From Synergistaceae bacterium (lineage in GTDB: Bacteria > Synergistota > Synergistia > Synergistales > Aminobacteriaceae), in contig JAFTBT010000128.1 of assembly GCA_017455085.1 (NCBI GenBank), positions 1 to 30,642 on the forward strand: a DNA stretch of 30,642 nt, read 5' to 3'. Each line of letters begins with the position of its first letter. Position 1 is the stretch's first letter. This document shows, in pieces, positions 1 through 8,830 of the stretch. The notes below the pieces were generated by a model. The model saw only the letters and a program-made list of their open reading frames with translations, was not told where the DNA came from and made no database searches. A program made the position numbers and the translations under genes.

Positions 1-3000
1 CGTTGCAGTGATCTTGTCGGCCATCTGTACGGAATTGATGTAGCACCTGAAACCGTAGTATGTCTTCTTCTTGTTCATGAACTCTGGATCGAAGTACTGG
101 GAAACGTTCGATTTGTCTCCGGCAATGTCGAAGTCCATGTAGCTGTTGGTGTAGTCTACCCCGTAAATTTCCGGCAGTAGCATGTAGAAATTCACTCCGA
201 TCTGTCCGCTGAGCAAGAGCGAGTGCGTACGGAACTCCGGCTTAGTATCGTCCGCAACCTCCCAGATGATATTTGTACCGGGGTCAAGGTTGTAACGCTG
301 AAGTGCCTTGTTGGTGCTTAAGTCTATTTCCTTCAGGTTGTTGCCGTAAGCATCCAGATACTCGAGCTGTGTCAGGCCGCGAACATTCAGGGAAGTAAGG
401 CTGTTGTTCCCGCAGTAGAGCTCCTTCAAAGCGGTGTTTGCTGTCAAGTCCAGAGTCGTTAAGCTATTGTTGTTGCAGTGCAGCTTGGTCAAAGCAGTAT
501 TTGCCTTCACATCCAGCTCCGTCAAGTTGTTGTTGTAGCAACTCAGGTAGGTCAAAGCAGTGTTAGCCGTCAAGTTCAGCTCCGTCAGGTTATTTTCGCT
601 GCAGTACAGATAGGTCAAAGCAGTATTTGCCTTCACATCCAGCTCCGTCAGGTTATTTTCGCTGCAGTCCACAGCTAGCAAAGCAGTGTTTGCTGTCAAG
701 TCCAGCTCCGTCAACTTATTGTTGTAGCAACTCAGATAGGTCAAAGCAGTGTTACCCGTCAAGTTCAGCGTCGTCAGGTTATTTTCGCCGCAGTACAGTT
801 CGGTCAAAGCAGTGTTAGCCGTCAAGTTCAGCTCCGTCAGATTATTGCTGCTGCAGTCCAGATAGGTCAAGTTCGTAAATATCTCTATGCCCTTCAGGCT
901 GGATACTCCTTCGCCGTAAACATCTATCTCCTGAGTATCGTTAATCTCACTCTGACTCAGGCTGCCGTCTTGATTCGTGTCCACATTCTCCAGTATGTAC
1001 TGACGGAATGCATCATCAGGGAAAAGCTCCGAATTGATATCCATTACCTTCTTGGAGAAATTCCAGCTGAAATAAAAGATTGCGCTCTCGTCCCTGCCAT
1101 AGTGGTTGAGGCTGAAATATATACGACTTACTTCATCCAAAGCCAGCCCATTGCTGAACTTCAGTGTCCCTGCAGCTACATCTCCAGAATATACCGTGTT
1201 GCTTACCCAAGCTATAGATACGCCTTCATTATCGTACACTTCAATATATGCATCAATATCGGCATTGCACACAAGCGGCATATTATCCCCAGACTTGGCC
1301 GCATACCACTCAAATGCATGATATAGGCCTTCCGCATCCTGACTCGTGAGATGTCCGTACGGGATCATGTCTCCCACAGACAAAACAGTACTCTCATGGC
1401 CGTACTTGTCCGTAGTCCACTCCAATGTTCTGCCTATGAGTCCAGCTAATGCATTTTCCCGGAAATATATATCACTCAGGTAGTACTCATCATCCCATTC
1501 GTTATACAGGTTAAAGGTCACGTCCTGACTGCCTGCCGTAACTTCCTGACCAAGCGAAGAGTCATAGTATCTGTATGTGCCATTGCCTGCCTTGATGGTT
1601 AATGTCCCTGAAGGCTCGGTGTCTGATGCTATCTGTACAGGCTCATGAAGATCTGAACTCGCCGGTTTGCTATAACGTGGGGTCAGGTGTAAGTTGAATG
1701 ATGATTGACTCGGTGCTGTGCCTACAATACTGCCGTCATTTGTCAAGACAGAATTGCTGTAGGCATCAATATGCGGTCTCAGACCCACAGGCTTGGGATT
1801 GTTCCACCTTTCGTCGTTGTAGAACGTCCACGAATAGCTGCATCTTCCATGACTCTCTTGGACTGAGCCTTGACTGTTCACAATCTCCACCCTGACATTG
1901 TACAAATCCATCTGCGGAAGTGCTTCCTTGAACGTGTACGACCCGCTCCATGATGTTCCAGCTTTCACCGTCTCAGAAGATATTTTGTAGTCATTCCAGT
2001 AATTTTGGATATAGCCGTCCTCATAATGGAATGGTGTCATCGTCTCAATAGTCAGGCTTATCTCCATGTCAGACTTCAAGACTGCCGCAGAATCCCTGAA
2101 CCTCCAAGAAATTCCTGTGTATGTATCTCCATCCTTGACAAGCTCAACGTAAGGCGTGATGTCCTTGTCCGGAGATATCTCGCTGAGTATGTCCGTCTCA
2201 CTGTTCAGAGCAGGATTAGCCTTTATGCTCCACGAGACTTTGCGACCCTTCAGCCCTGATGCTGCCCCGTCGTTGAAAGAACCGTTAAGCCAGTAATAGC
2301 TTCCGCCGCCGTAAAGTGCTATCTCATACTCATCTGCGCTGACCTCGTCCCGAATGTACGTGTCTCCGCTCCAGAAATTATACGTATAGCTGCCTTCTCC
2401 TGCGCCTATCGTCAATATTCCGTCCGCATCGCTCAACGCAAACAGAGAGTTTTTCCTGACATCCTTGCTGGTAGGACCGCCCTCAGGTGTCCCGTAATAC
2501 CCATACAGATTCATTTGCAAGTTCCCGCTGTCTGAATATGAATCATAGTCCGGTTTGCCATCGGAAAGAGTCACAGAGCTGTTGCAGTTCACATCAAGAT
2601 ACAGCCCCGTTATCTCGTAGTCGCTGTTCTGTCCCCAAGCGTTTGGATTCCTGAATGTCCAGTGATAGTTTATGCTCGCATCCGAATTGTTATCCTGAGT
2701 CGTAAGCTCTATACTCGCCAGCTCTCTGGGGGCAACATTCGTGTAGCCTATACCAGACCAAAGCGATATAGGAACTATCCGGCTTAAGGTACTGCCCTCA
2801 TAGTAATACTCGCTTGTACCCATACCCCAGCGGTCATACACGGCATCACCATTGTCAGATACAGCACGCACAAAATTGATATGCAGCCAAATCTCCAGCC
2901 ATCCGCTGAATGGAGCTTCCACAAGTTCCGGAGTGCTGCCGAGCTTCACCATACTGATCTGTGCTGCCTCAAACCTGCCGTCACTATCCGGGCTTATCAT

Positions 3001-5439
3001 CTTCGCGTGTGGCACAAATTTCTCCATCTGTTCACTCACGGACATCAGATTCGAAGGCTGTACTCTCCCGTTCAGTGAAGGGTTGCCAGTTATGACCCAT
3101 TCGAAGCTCCTGTCCTTGAAGGCTGTATCCGTCCCGTCAAGAAAATCTACATAGTATCCATCGAGCGTTACCAGCCCAAAAACAGAGTTAGAGTCTCTCA
3201 CCAGTCCGAACGTATTTGCTTCAGAGCCTACAGTTTTTGTGGTGTACATACCATTAGCAGAGTCGTAATACTTGTATGAATAGCTTCCGCTGCCTGCCCC
3301 TATAGTCAGAGTACCGGAAATGTCCTCAGCCTTTACGTTGCGTTTTTCTGCCCTTCCTACTGTACTCCCCTGCACATCCCTTGACACTCGGAATGCCGCC
3401 GGTGAAGTCTGCATGTTTGCTGAGAATATGGGCTGCAATGTGACATCTGTCCCTGTCATCCTCGCGCTGCTGTAGTCTGATTCACTGTTCGTCAGTGCTG
3501 CTTCTGTGTAGTAGGTTATGTTCAGCTTGAGCTCCGATACGCTGTCCGTCACGCTGAGTGAATAATTTCTGCTGTCGCTCCCGTTAGCGTTCGAGATACT
3601 GACCGTGAAATCATACGAGCCTACTGCTGAAGGAACACCTCTGATTGTCCCGTCAGCACTGAGTACAAGGCCGTCAGGAAGCGCACCATCGCTCAATGTC
3701 CACGTTATGGGCTGTGAACCGTAAGCCTGAAGCACCGCGTAATAGTTCTGGCCGATCTTTGCGTTCGAGACTCTATCGGAGGCTATGCTCGGATTCTTGT
3801 ACACCCTGACAGAAAACTCCTGCGTCTCCATAATATCAGTGCCTGAAGCCTGCACAGTGAAAGTATATTCTCCGGCAGTGCTGGGAGTTCCGGAAATCAG
3901 CCCTGAGCTGTTCAGAGTGAGGCCGTTGGGAAGATTGCCGCTCGATACTGACCACGTAACTTCGTCGTTCGGGTTGAGCATTTTGAGCTGTACGCTGTAG
4001 CTGAGACCGATAACAGGCACAGGCAGACTCCGCGTCATGATTGCGTGATAGCTTGCGTCAGGTCTCAGAATGTCCAGAGCCTTCTTGATGTCCAGAAATC
4101 CGTAAGTTGTGTAGTCAGTTGCGTAGTCCTTGTTCGCGCCGATGAGAATAGCATTCTTGATCTGTTCTGTCGTAGCCTGCGGGACTGCTGAGGCCAAAAG
4201 GGTTACTGCTCCGGCAACGTGAGGAGTGGCCATTGATGTGCCGCTTATGCACAAATACTTGTAGCCGTTCTCCGAGAAAGTCAGCTCCGGATACAGGTTA
4301 GTCAGCGTAGATTCTTCGGGTGCAGTGCTCCAGATATCAGTACCGGGCGCAGCAATATCGACATAATTTTTGCTGTAGTTGCTGGTCAAGCTTCTGGAGT
4401 AGTTATCGGAATTGTCTGCATTGGCCACAACAATAACGTTCTTCAAGCCGGTGTACGAGGCCGGATAAGTGTATGAGCCGCTGCCTATCTCTGCACCGTC
4501 ATTCCCTGCCGCAACGCACATGATTACTCGGTTGGTGTCGTCAATAGCCTTCATAGCAATATATTTCGGATCGGTGAGCTGTGAAGACGGAGTCCGTGAA
4601 TTTAGGCCGTCGCCATAGGACATATTGATTGCGGCAATTCTGAGCGAAGGGTTGTCGTTGATGAGTTCCAAGAGCCTGTTCAGAGCATTGATGATACTGC
4701 TGTCCCAACATGAGCCTGACGCATCAAAAATTCTCAGCGATACCAGCCGTGTCTTCCAGTTCACGCCGGCGACACCCATGCCGTTATTGCCCACAGCACC
4801 GATAGTCCCTGCTACGTGAGAGCCGTGTCCGTTGTCGTCACCGTATTCGTCTTCGGCAGTCCCCTCGGCAAAACTTGCGCTCATGGATGCCTCAAAGTTA
4901 TCGGCCAAGTCACCGTGAGTGTAATCGATACCGGAGTCAATCACGACAGCATAAACGTCATCAGTGCCGGTGTGTGCAGCCCACGCTTCCGGAGCATGGA
5001 TAGCCTCAATCCCCCAGAGTTTGCCGAGCTGCGAATCGTTAGGGGTGATTCTGTCTGCGAAGAGCATATTTCTGCGGTTGATGGATGCGCCTATAACGTC
5101 GGACCTGTTCTTGAGGCGTTCGAGCATGACGTTTTCGGAGACCACAGAGGACTTTATGAGCGCGAAGATTCCTCCTGATGCTTCGGACAATGAGTCATAA
5201 GTAGCTGCGATTCTTCCGCCTGCGGCTGAGGCTATGGAGTTGATGTAGTTAGTGTAAGTACCGTTTGAGAGAGCCTGTGCTGAGACTCTGTAAGCCGGCT
5301 GAGGGGTCTTGAGTACTACGAGGACTTCGCCGGGTGCTGCATCGTTTGTGAAAGTAGCTGCTTCTGTGAGATTGGGAGGTATAGCGAGGAGACACAGGAG
5401 CATAGCAAAAAGCAGTGCTACAGAAAACTTCCTGAGCAT
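1..5439 (-). CDS. Secreted S8 subtilase with Ig-like, EF-hand-like and LRR regions (3' end outside window)
   Basis: The frame is open from ATG 5439 to base 1 (1813 codons seen, no stop), so the C-terminus is missing. A perfect AGGAGGT lies just upstream. Residues 1-27 form a signal peptide, followed by an inhibitor-I9-like propeptide. The subtilase domain (about 140-440) has a complete catalytic set: Asp168 (VVIDSG), His205 (NGHGSHVAG), Asn313 (AAGND) and Ser402 (GTSMATPHVAG). Two He_PIG-type Ig modules follow (about 473-546 and 555-630). Next come three tandem modules of roughly 270-300 residues, each with a GTLTIGAG-like strand (near 707, 1006 and 1276). An EF-hand-like calcium loop (DTNQDGSLSQSE) starts at Asp1487, and an LRR block spans about 1513-1713. 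A last module containing SGQIGVNFYMLLPE is cut by the window edge. Inferred role: extracellular or surface protease with adhesive repeats, possibly acting on host or dietary protein. No cell-wall anchor is visible. Confidence 0.93.
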   Translation of the reverse strand, partial: MLRKFSVALLFAMLLCLLAIPPNLTEAATFTNDAAPGEVLVVLKTPQPAYRVSAQALSNGTYTNYINSIASAAGGRIAATYDSLSEASGGIFALIKSSVVSENVMLERLKNRSDVIGASINRRNMLFADRITPNDSQLGKLWGIEAIHAPEAWAAHTGTDDVYAVVIDSGIDYTHGDLADNFEASMSASFAEGTAEDEYGDDNGHGSHVAGTIGAVGNNGMGVAGVNWKTRLVSLRIFDASGSCWDSSIINALNRLLELINDNPSLRIAAINMSYGDGLNSRTPSSQLTDPKYIAMKAIDDTNRVIMCVAAGNDGAEIGSGSYTYPASYTGLKNVIVVANADNSDNYSRSLTSNYSKNYVDIAAPGTDIWSTAPEESTLTNLYPELTFSENGYKYLCISGTSMATPHVAGAVTLLASAVPQATTEQIKNAILIGANKDYATDYTTYGFLDIKKALDILRPDASYHAIMTRSLPVPVIGLSYSVQLKMLNPNDEVTWSVSSGNLPNGLTLNSSGLISGTPSTAGEYTFTVQASGTDIMETQEFSVRVYKNPSIASDRVSNAKIGQNYYAVLQAYGSQPITWTLSDGALPDGLVLSADGTIRGVPSAVGSYDFTVSISNANGSDSRNYSLSVTDSVSELKLNITYYTEAALTNSESDYSSARMTGTDVTLQPIFSANMQTSPAAFRVSRDVQGSTVGRAEKRNVKAEDISGTLTIGAGSGSYSYKYYDSANGMYTTKTVGSEANTFGLVRDSNSVFGLVTLDGYYVDFLDGTDTAFKDRSFEWVITGNPSLNGRVQPSNLMSVSEQMEKFVPHAKMISPDSDGRFEAAQISMVKLGSTPELVEAPFSGWLEIWLHINFVRAVSDNGDAVYDRWGMGTSEYYYEGSTLSRIVPISLWSGIGYTNVAPRELASIELTTQDNNSDASINYHWTFRNPNAWGQNSDYEITGLYLDVNCNSSVTLSDGKPDYDSYSDSGNLQMNLYGYYGTPEGGPTSKDVRKNSLFALSDADGILTIGAGEGSYTYNFWSGDTYIRDEVSADEYEIALYGGGSYYWLNGSFNDGAASGLKGRKVSWSIKANPALNSETDILSEISPDKDITPYVELVKDGDTYTGISWRFRDSAAVLKSDMEISLTIETMTPFHYEDGYIQNYWNDYKISSETVKAGTSWSGSYTFKEALPQMDLYNVRVEIVNSQGSVQESHGRCSYSWTFYNDERWNNPKPVGLRPHIDAYSNSVLTNDGSIVGTAPSQSSFNLHLTPRYSKPASSDLHEPVQIASDTEPSGTLTIKAGNGTYRYYDSSLGQEVTAGSQDVTFNLYNEWDDEYYLSDIYFRENALAGLIGRTLEWTTDKYGHESTVLSVGDMIPYGHLTSQDAEGLYHAFEWYAAKSGDNMPLVCNADIDAYIEVYDNEGVSIAWVSNTVYSGDVAAGTLKFSNGLALDEVSRIYFSLNHYGRDESAIFYFSWNFSKKVMDINSELFPDDAFRQYILENVDTNQDGSLSQSEINDTQEIDVYGEGVSSLKGIEIFTNLTYLDCSSNNLTELNLTANTALTELYCGENNLTTLNLTGNTALTYLSCYNNKLTELDLTANTALLAVDCSENNLTELDVKANTALTYLYCSENNLTELNLTANTALTYLSCYNNNLTELDVKANTALTKLHCNNNSLTTLDLTANTALKELYCGNNSLTSLNVRGLTQLEYLDAYGNNLKEIDLSTNKALQRYNLDPGTNIIWEVADDTKPEFRTHSLLLSGQIGVNFYMLLPEIYGVDYTNSYMDFDIAGDKSNVSQYFDPEFMNKKKTYYGFRCYINSVQMADKITAT
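300..900 (-). repeat. 63-bp tandem repeats encoding 21-residue leucine-rich repeats
   Basis: The plus-strand motif TCAAAGCAGT, or a close variant, recurs at near 489, 552, 615, 678, 741 and 804, an exact 63-bp period, with weaker copies on both sides. On the coding strand each unit encodes the pattern LTELxLTANTALTxLxCxxNN, the short LRR type common in surface proteins of gut bacteria. The DNA copies are much more alike than the protein needs, which suggests recent duplication or gene conversion. Copy number may differ between strains. Confidence 0.9.
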
Positions 5440-5480
5440 AATAAGACCTCCTGAATGAATGTATTTTGTGTAACTGGTAT

Positions 5481-5489
5481 ATTATCGCA
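5481..5489 (-). promoter_or_regulatory. Extended -10 element of the subtilase gene
   Basis: On the minus strand a TGCGATAAT sequence (TGn plus a -10-like GATAAT) lies about 42 nt upstream of the ATG at 5439. No convincing -35 is seen. The same TGCGATAAT word sits upstream of the helicase gene (13246-13254), which gives it some support. Confidence 0.4.
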
Positions 5490-5498
5490 TAACTACAC

Positions 5499-5532
5499 AA
5501 AAAAAAACTCCCCCAGTCAATGCCGGAAGGAG
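5499..5532 (-). terminator. Rho-independent terminator of the 5566-6126 gene
   Basis: On the minus strand, CTCCTTCC (5532-5525) pairs with GGGGGAG (5514-5508), counting two G-U pairs. A run of nine T (5507-5499) follows. It lies 34 nt past the stop codon of the secreted-protein gene and before the subtilase promoter, so it insulates the two. Confidence 0.8.
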
Positions 5533-5565
5533 CCCTAAAATCTGCTTGTAGTGTTTCTAGCTGAA

Positions 5566-6126
5566 CTACTTCTTGCTGCCTTTGCGTACGACTCTCTTTG
5601 CCGGAACGCTGCTCTTCTTGGTGGACTTTGCTGCTGCTTTCTTGGGTGCAGCTTCAACCGCCTTCTTGCCGAGTGCCAGATTCGCGCCCTGAGTGATCGC
5701 GTGTCTCGGGCCTGCATTCGCTACAGGTGAGAACGTCTTGTTTTCGCCCTCATACACTGTGCCGTGAAGCTCATTGCCGAGCATGTCGTAGTGCCTCAGG
5801 TAGGTCATTGCGTACTGTTTTCCGTCAGGAGTGTACTCGTAGCCGTACTCGGTGAAATACAGACTGCCTGCTACTTCCGGAGAAAGCCCGAACTTGCTCA
5901 TGAGGAGCTCGATGGTCTCGTTCTTGATAGTTGCGTTGGTGTAATACTTTCTTGCGATTGCGAAGGGGATATCGTCGCTGTCTTTGCCGTAGTCCAGAAG
6001 ATACCACTGCATTTTGTTGGCATCCTGCTTTAAGTCCTTCTGCTTTGAGGCATCCCAAGCAAATACTGGTGAGGCAAGGGCTACTAATAACCCCAGTAGG
6101 AGAGCACATACTACAAATTTTTTCAT
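5566..6126 (-). CDS. Small secreted protein with lysine/alanine-rich C-terminal tail, function unknown
   Basis: This 186-residue protein starts with a clear signal peptide: MKK, a hydrophobic run, then ASPVFA before WDASK. The mature middle part (about 25-150) is a mixed-charge, probably globular region rich in Tyr. The last 35 residues are dominated by Lys, Ala, Ser and Arg (AAPKKAAAKSTKKSS, then KRVVRKGSKK). Such a basic tail could bind cell-wall polymers, DNA or lipopolysaccharide; this is inference. I do not recognise the family. The SD is weak (AAAGG about 15 nt upstream). The gene is monocistronic, with its own terminator at 5499-5532 and a 57-bp gap to the upstream gene. Confidence 0.75.
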   Translation of the reverse strand: MKKFVVCALLLGLLVALASPVFAWDASKQKDLKQDANKMQWYLLDYGKDSDDIPFAIARKYYTNATIKNETIELLMSKFGLSPEVAGSLYFTEYGYEYTPDGKQYAMTYLRHYDMLGNELHGTVYEGENKTFSPVANAGPRHAITQGANLALGKKAVEAAPKKAAAKSTKKSSVPAKRVVRKGSKK

Positions 6127-6183
6127 GCTAATAATACACAGCCTTTCTCTGCTGAAAATTTCTGATATTCTATCACAGATTCT

Positions 6184-7620
6184 TTATCGTGCTATTGCTC
6201 CGAGTCCATAACTTATATTTCTTTCCCAGCCGTCAGATGGCAAGTTGTAGATTCTTCCGTCAACAATCATCTCCGTAGAGCCTCCTCCGTCAAGATTCAT
6301 AGCATTTATCACACTGTAACACCTCAGAATTTCCGTAAGCTCCGAGATAGTCGCTCCGGATGAATGCATACCGTTTCGCCCGTCAACGATCAAGAATACC
6401 CATTGTCCTGAAGTGTTCACGCCGACAGCAGTTCTAGGGTGTCTTGCGGAGACGAACGCCGCAGGAAAATCCTCCTCACTGTCCGCAGGTATACCGTTCT
6501 GCAAAAGCATGGGGCCTCCCTGAATCACGTTGCTCATCTCGTAGACGGAATAGTTGCCCTCGTACGGGATCCCGAACACCGGAAAACTATAGTCATTCCA
6601 GCCGAGAGCTGCTCTGCCTTCGTAGAGCTGTCCGAAATCTCTGCCGCCGGTCTTGAGTGCGCCGATGGGGTAGCCTTTTCCTCCGCGAGTCACTGCGAAG
6701 AATCCTGCATTGATGACTGCACCAGTAAGATTTTCTTCGGCGATTTTCGACAACGTAGAGAGATTATCCGGGCCATTGTACGCGGCTACAGGTGAGACTC
6801 GCCACTGTCTGGGGTCAATCGTGAGCATCACCCAGAATCTAGGGACTATGCGTGTCTTTGGGTTGCTGAGCACGGGAATGAGCCTGTACTTGATTTTCCG
6901 GAAGTTCAGGAACGCGAGAAATCTGCGGACTTGGTTGAAGTCGTCGAGTTTTTCAGTGCGGACACCTGAGGAGCTGCCTGTGATGCTGGAGTCTATGCCC
7001 TGAGACTTGAGGAGATTCTTGATGTTGCTGGCCATATCGCGATTCATGCCGTATGCGTAGACTCTCCATGAGGGAATCCCTGAGGGGACACCTTCGCGGT
7101 GAATGTAGACCCTGATTCCGTTGAGGGGGTTGCGGATCATGTCGAGGGAGAAATTTGCGCTTGCCTGGTACACTCTGGACATGAGGGAGTTGTAGTCCTG
7201 ACTGGTGAGCTGGGCTTTTGGGCTGAAGGTGCCTGTCATGTCGAACAGTGAAGGAGTCATCTTCGTAGCGACTACTAGACATCCGCGCTCGAACGGAGAG
7301 AGTGAGTCTGCGTCAGTGAAGCCTGAAGGGTAGTCGGAGAGTAATTCAGCCTCGAACGTCAGGCCAAGACTCTGTATGCACCAGCGTAGTGCCTCAGCGC
7401 GAGTCACTGGTGAGTCCATGCGGTCGATGTCGTCAGTGACGTAGCCGGTTCTGAGCATGAAGCCGCCTGGGTCGTCATATTCTGCTTCTGTGGAGGTGGA
7501 CCAGTCTATTCCGCGTGCATTGAGCAGGCCGGACAAGAAAGCGTATTTTGTGAGAGCTTCTGACTGTTGAGAGACCAGCAGCAAGAGCAGTATCACGTAC
7601 ATGTGTCGAAACTTCTTCAT
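6184..7620 (-). CDS. Secreted SLH-like protein with NAGPA-type phosphodiester glycosidase domain
   Basis: 478 residues. Residues 1-22 form a signal peptide. Residues 62-150 resemble an S-layer homology region (PVTRAEALRW, FTDADSLSPFERG, TFSPKAQLTSQDY). A mixed alpha/beta linker (about 169-250) follows. The C-terminal half (about 262-478) carries the signature of the NAGPA/DUF2233 family (N-acetylglucosamine-1-phosphodiester alpha-N-acetylglucosaminidase-like): INAGFF 303-308, QGGPML 367-372, RTAVGV 396-401, IVDGR 411-415 and NLDGGGSTEM 442-451. In bacteria the family is linked to hydrolysis of sugar-phosphodiester bonds in exopolysaccharide or wall glycans; the substrate here is unknown. The SLH-like part suggests it is held at the cell surface. 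A GAGG sits 11 nt upstream of the ATG. Transcription probably starts from the symmetric -10 at 7655-7671. Confidence 0.85.
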   Translation of the reverse strand: MKKFRHMYVILLLLLVSQQSEALTKYAFLSGLLNARGIDWSTSTEAEYDDPGGFMLRTGYVTDDIDRMDSPVTRAEALRWCIQSLGLTFEAELLSDYPSGFTDADSLSPFERGCLVVATKMTPSLFDMTGTFSPKAQLTSQDYNSLMSRVYQASANFSLDMIRNPLNGIRVYIHREGVPSGIPSWRVYAYGMNRDMASNIKNLLKSQGIDSSITGSSSGVRTEKLDDFNQVRRFLAFLNFRKIKYRLIPVLSNPKTRIVPRFWVMLTIDPRQWRVSPVAAYNGPDNLSTLSKIAEENLTGAVINAGFFAVTRGGKGYPIGALKTGGRDFGQLYEGRAALGWNDYSFPVFGIPYEGNYSVYEMSNVIQGGPMLLQNGIPADSEEDFPAAFVSARHPRTAVGVNTSGQWVFLIVDGRNGMHSSGATISELTEILRCYSVINAMNLDGGGSTEMIVDGRIYNLPSDGWERNISYGLGAIAR

Positions 7621-7654
7621 TGTGTGAAAACCTCGCTATAAAAATTCGTAAACC

Positions 7655-7671
7655 TGCTATAATTTATAGCA
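7655..7671. promoter_or_regulatory. Symmetric bidirectional extended -10 element
   Basis: The near-palindrome GCTATAATTTATAGC gives an extended -10 on both strands. On plus it reads TGC TATAAT (7655-7663), firing toward the small RNA. On minus it reads TGC TATAAA (7671-7663), firing toward the glycosidase gene, whose ATG (7620) is 43 nt away. Neither side has a good -35, which is normal for extended -10 promoters. Confidence 0.6.
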
Positions 7672-7803
7672 CACTTCTGCGGTATGCGTGATAGTGATTA
7701 CGTTCTGAGCCAACACTCGTTTACTTCAGGCTACGGCCACAGACTACATGTCTTATTAGGGACGGGTCAGAACACCCATTACACGGTACTCGCGGAAGTT
7801 TTT
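7671..7803 (+). ncRNA. Putative structured small RNA, about 133 nt, family not recognised
   Basis: It begins 8 nt after a plus-strand extended -10 (7655-7663) and ends in a T run (7799-7803). The ends pair: ACTTC (7673-7677) with GAAGT (7795-7799), extended by TGCG/CGCG-type pairs. Inside, GTTCTGAGCC (7702-7711) pairs with GGGTCAGAAC (7764-7773), 9 of 10 pairs. The interior holds two hairpins: GGC-TACG-GCC (7729-7738, a UACG tetraloop) and AGAC-TACAT-GTCT (7741-7753). No reading frame of note is present. Size and closing stem recall 6S RNA, but the two interior hairpins do not fit the simple 6S bubble, so no family is assigned. Confidence 0.55.
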
Positions 7804-7837
7804 GTGTGAGAAGGCGGGATTCGTGAGGCAGTAAGAT

Positions 7838-7955
7838 TCATGACACAGTGTAACGATTCACGACACAGCAATACTCTTTCACGCAACAACAACACGATTC
7901 ACGACACAGCAATACTCTTTCACGACACAACAACACTCTTTCACGCACTGACGTA
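7838..7955. repeat. Imperfect tandem repeat downstream of the HAD gene
   Basis: The word ACGATTCACGACACAGCAAT with about 11 further matching bases occurs at 7853 and again at 7894, a 41-bp period. Shorter relatives (GATTCATGACACAG, CTTTCACGACACAACAAC, CTTTCACGCACTG) lie on either side. The block fills the space between the small RNA and the stop codon of the HAD gene. No coding potential is seen. Confidence 0.7.
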
Positions 7956-7967
7956 TTCTCACAAAAA

Positions 7968-8753
7968 TCATATCAGCCCCAGATGTTTACAGGCCTTCAG
8001 GATTCCGCCATCGTCAATGTCATCAGTCACGTAGTCCGCAACACTTTTCACCCTCCCGAAAGATTCCGGATGTTGGTAGCTTGGGACAGCCACGCCGATC
8101 TTTGCGCGCTCAAGCATCTCTATGTCGTTCGGGCCGTCTCCGAAAGCAGCAACGTCATCGAGGCTTGCCCCTACGTGAGCAATGAACTTCTCGATACCCG
8201 ACCATTTTGACGAGTCTGAGCATCTTGCTTCGGTGAATGCGTTCATGAGTTCGAGAGTTATACCTTCAGGAGGAGCGTAAAACAGTCCGTGTTCGGGAGT
8301 GAGTTTTGCGGGAGGGATCATCAAGTAGCAGATTATGGGCTGTGAGAGATCGTGAAGGGGCTTGATGCAGTTGTAGCCTGCCTGAGCGTTGAAGTAGGTG
8401 AAGTATGGGCTGAAGGCGTCTGTAGCGTATAGATATGCGTCGTCGATAGCGGCGGAGTGTGTTGGGAATTTTGCGGCGATGTTGCGGAAAGAAGGGATGT
8501 GTTCGGGTGGAAAGACTGCGCGGTGGATTTCTTGGCCGTTGACGAAAACCTGTGCGCCCCCTGAACAGACGAGGTCGGTGATTCCGAACTGTTTTGCGGT
8601 GGTGAAGGTGAGGAAGGCTCCGCGTCCGGTAGCGATGGCTGGGGTGTGGCCGGCGAGGCGGAGGAGGTGGATGGCCTGAAGAGTTTGGGGTGGGATGTGG
8701 GAGATAGTGCGGTGGCTGATGAGGGTGTTATCGATGTCGAAAAATATGTACAT
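7968..8753 (-). CDS. HAD-superfamily (Cof-type) phosphatase
   Basis: 261 residues with all HAD motifs: motif I FDIDNTL (Asp6, Asp8), motif II Thr/Ser in AIATGRG, the Lys region DSSKWSGIEKF, and motif IV AFGDGPNDIEM. The large alpha/beta cap between motifs II and III fits the Cof/type-IIB group, which dephosphorylates sugar phosphates and related metabolites; the substrate cannot be told from sequence. The start was set at ATG 8753 because AGGAGGT lies 5 nt before it and motif I then sits at residues 6-8. The frame stays open for another 101 codons upstream, but that stretch is the minisatellite at 8831-9041 and is not considered coding. The gene stands alone between two repeat blocks. Confidence 0.9.
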   Translation of the reverse strand: MYIFFDIDNTLISHRTISHIPPQTLQAIHLLRLAGHTPAIATGRGAFLTFTTAKQFGITDLVCSGGAQVFVNGQEIHRAVFPPEHIPSFRNIAAKFPTHSAAIDDAYLYATDAFSPYFTYFNAQAGYNCIKPLHDLSQPIICYLMIPPAKLTPEHGLFYAPPEGITLELMNAFTEARCSDSSKWSGIEKFIAHVGASLDDVAAFGDGPNDIEMLERAKIGVAVPSYQHPESFGRVKSVADYVTDDIDDGGILKACKHLGLI

Positions 8754-8830
8754 ATAGACCTCCTGAATAGTGATTGGTGTATGTTTGGGAAAATGTATCA
8801 TATGTTGGCGTAGTTTTGGAGTGGTGGCGG

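Noticed and set aside
970..1326. 118-codon plus-strand frame inside the subtilase gene
   Set aside because: It is antisense to a clear coding frame and has no SD or recognisable domain.
7671..7803. 6S RNA or signal recognition particle RNA
   Set aside because: Two interior hairpins do not fit the 6S bubble, and the conserved SRP tetraloop region is absent.
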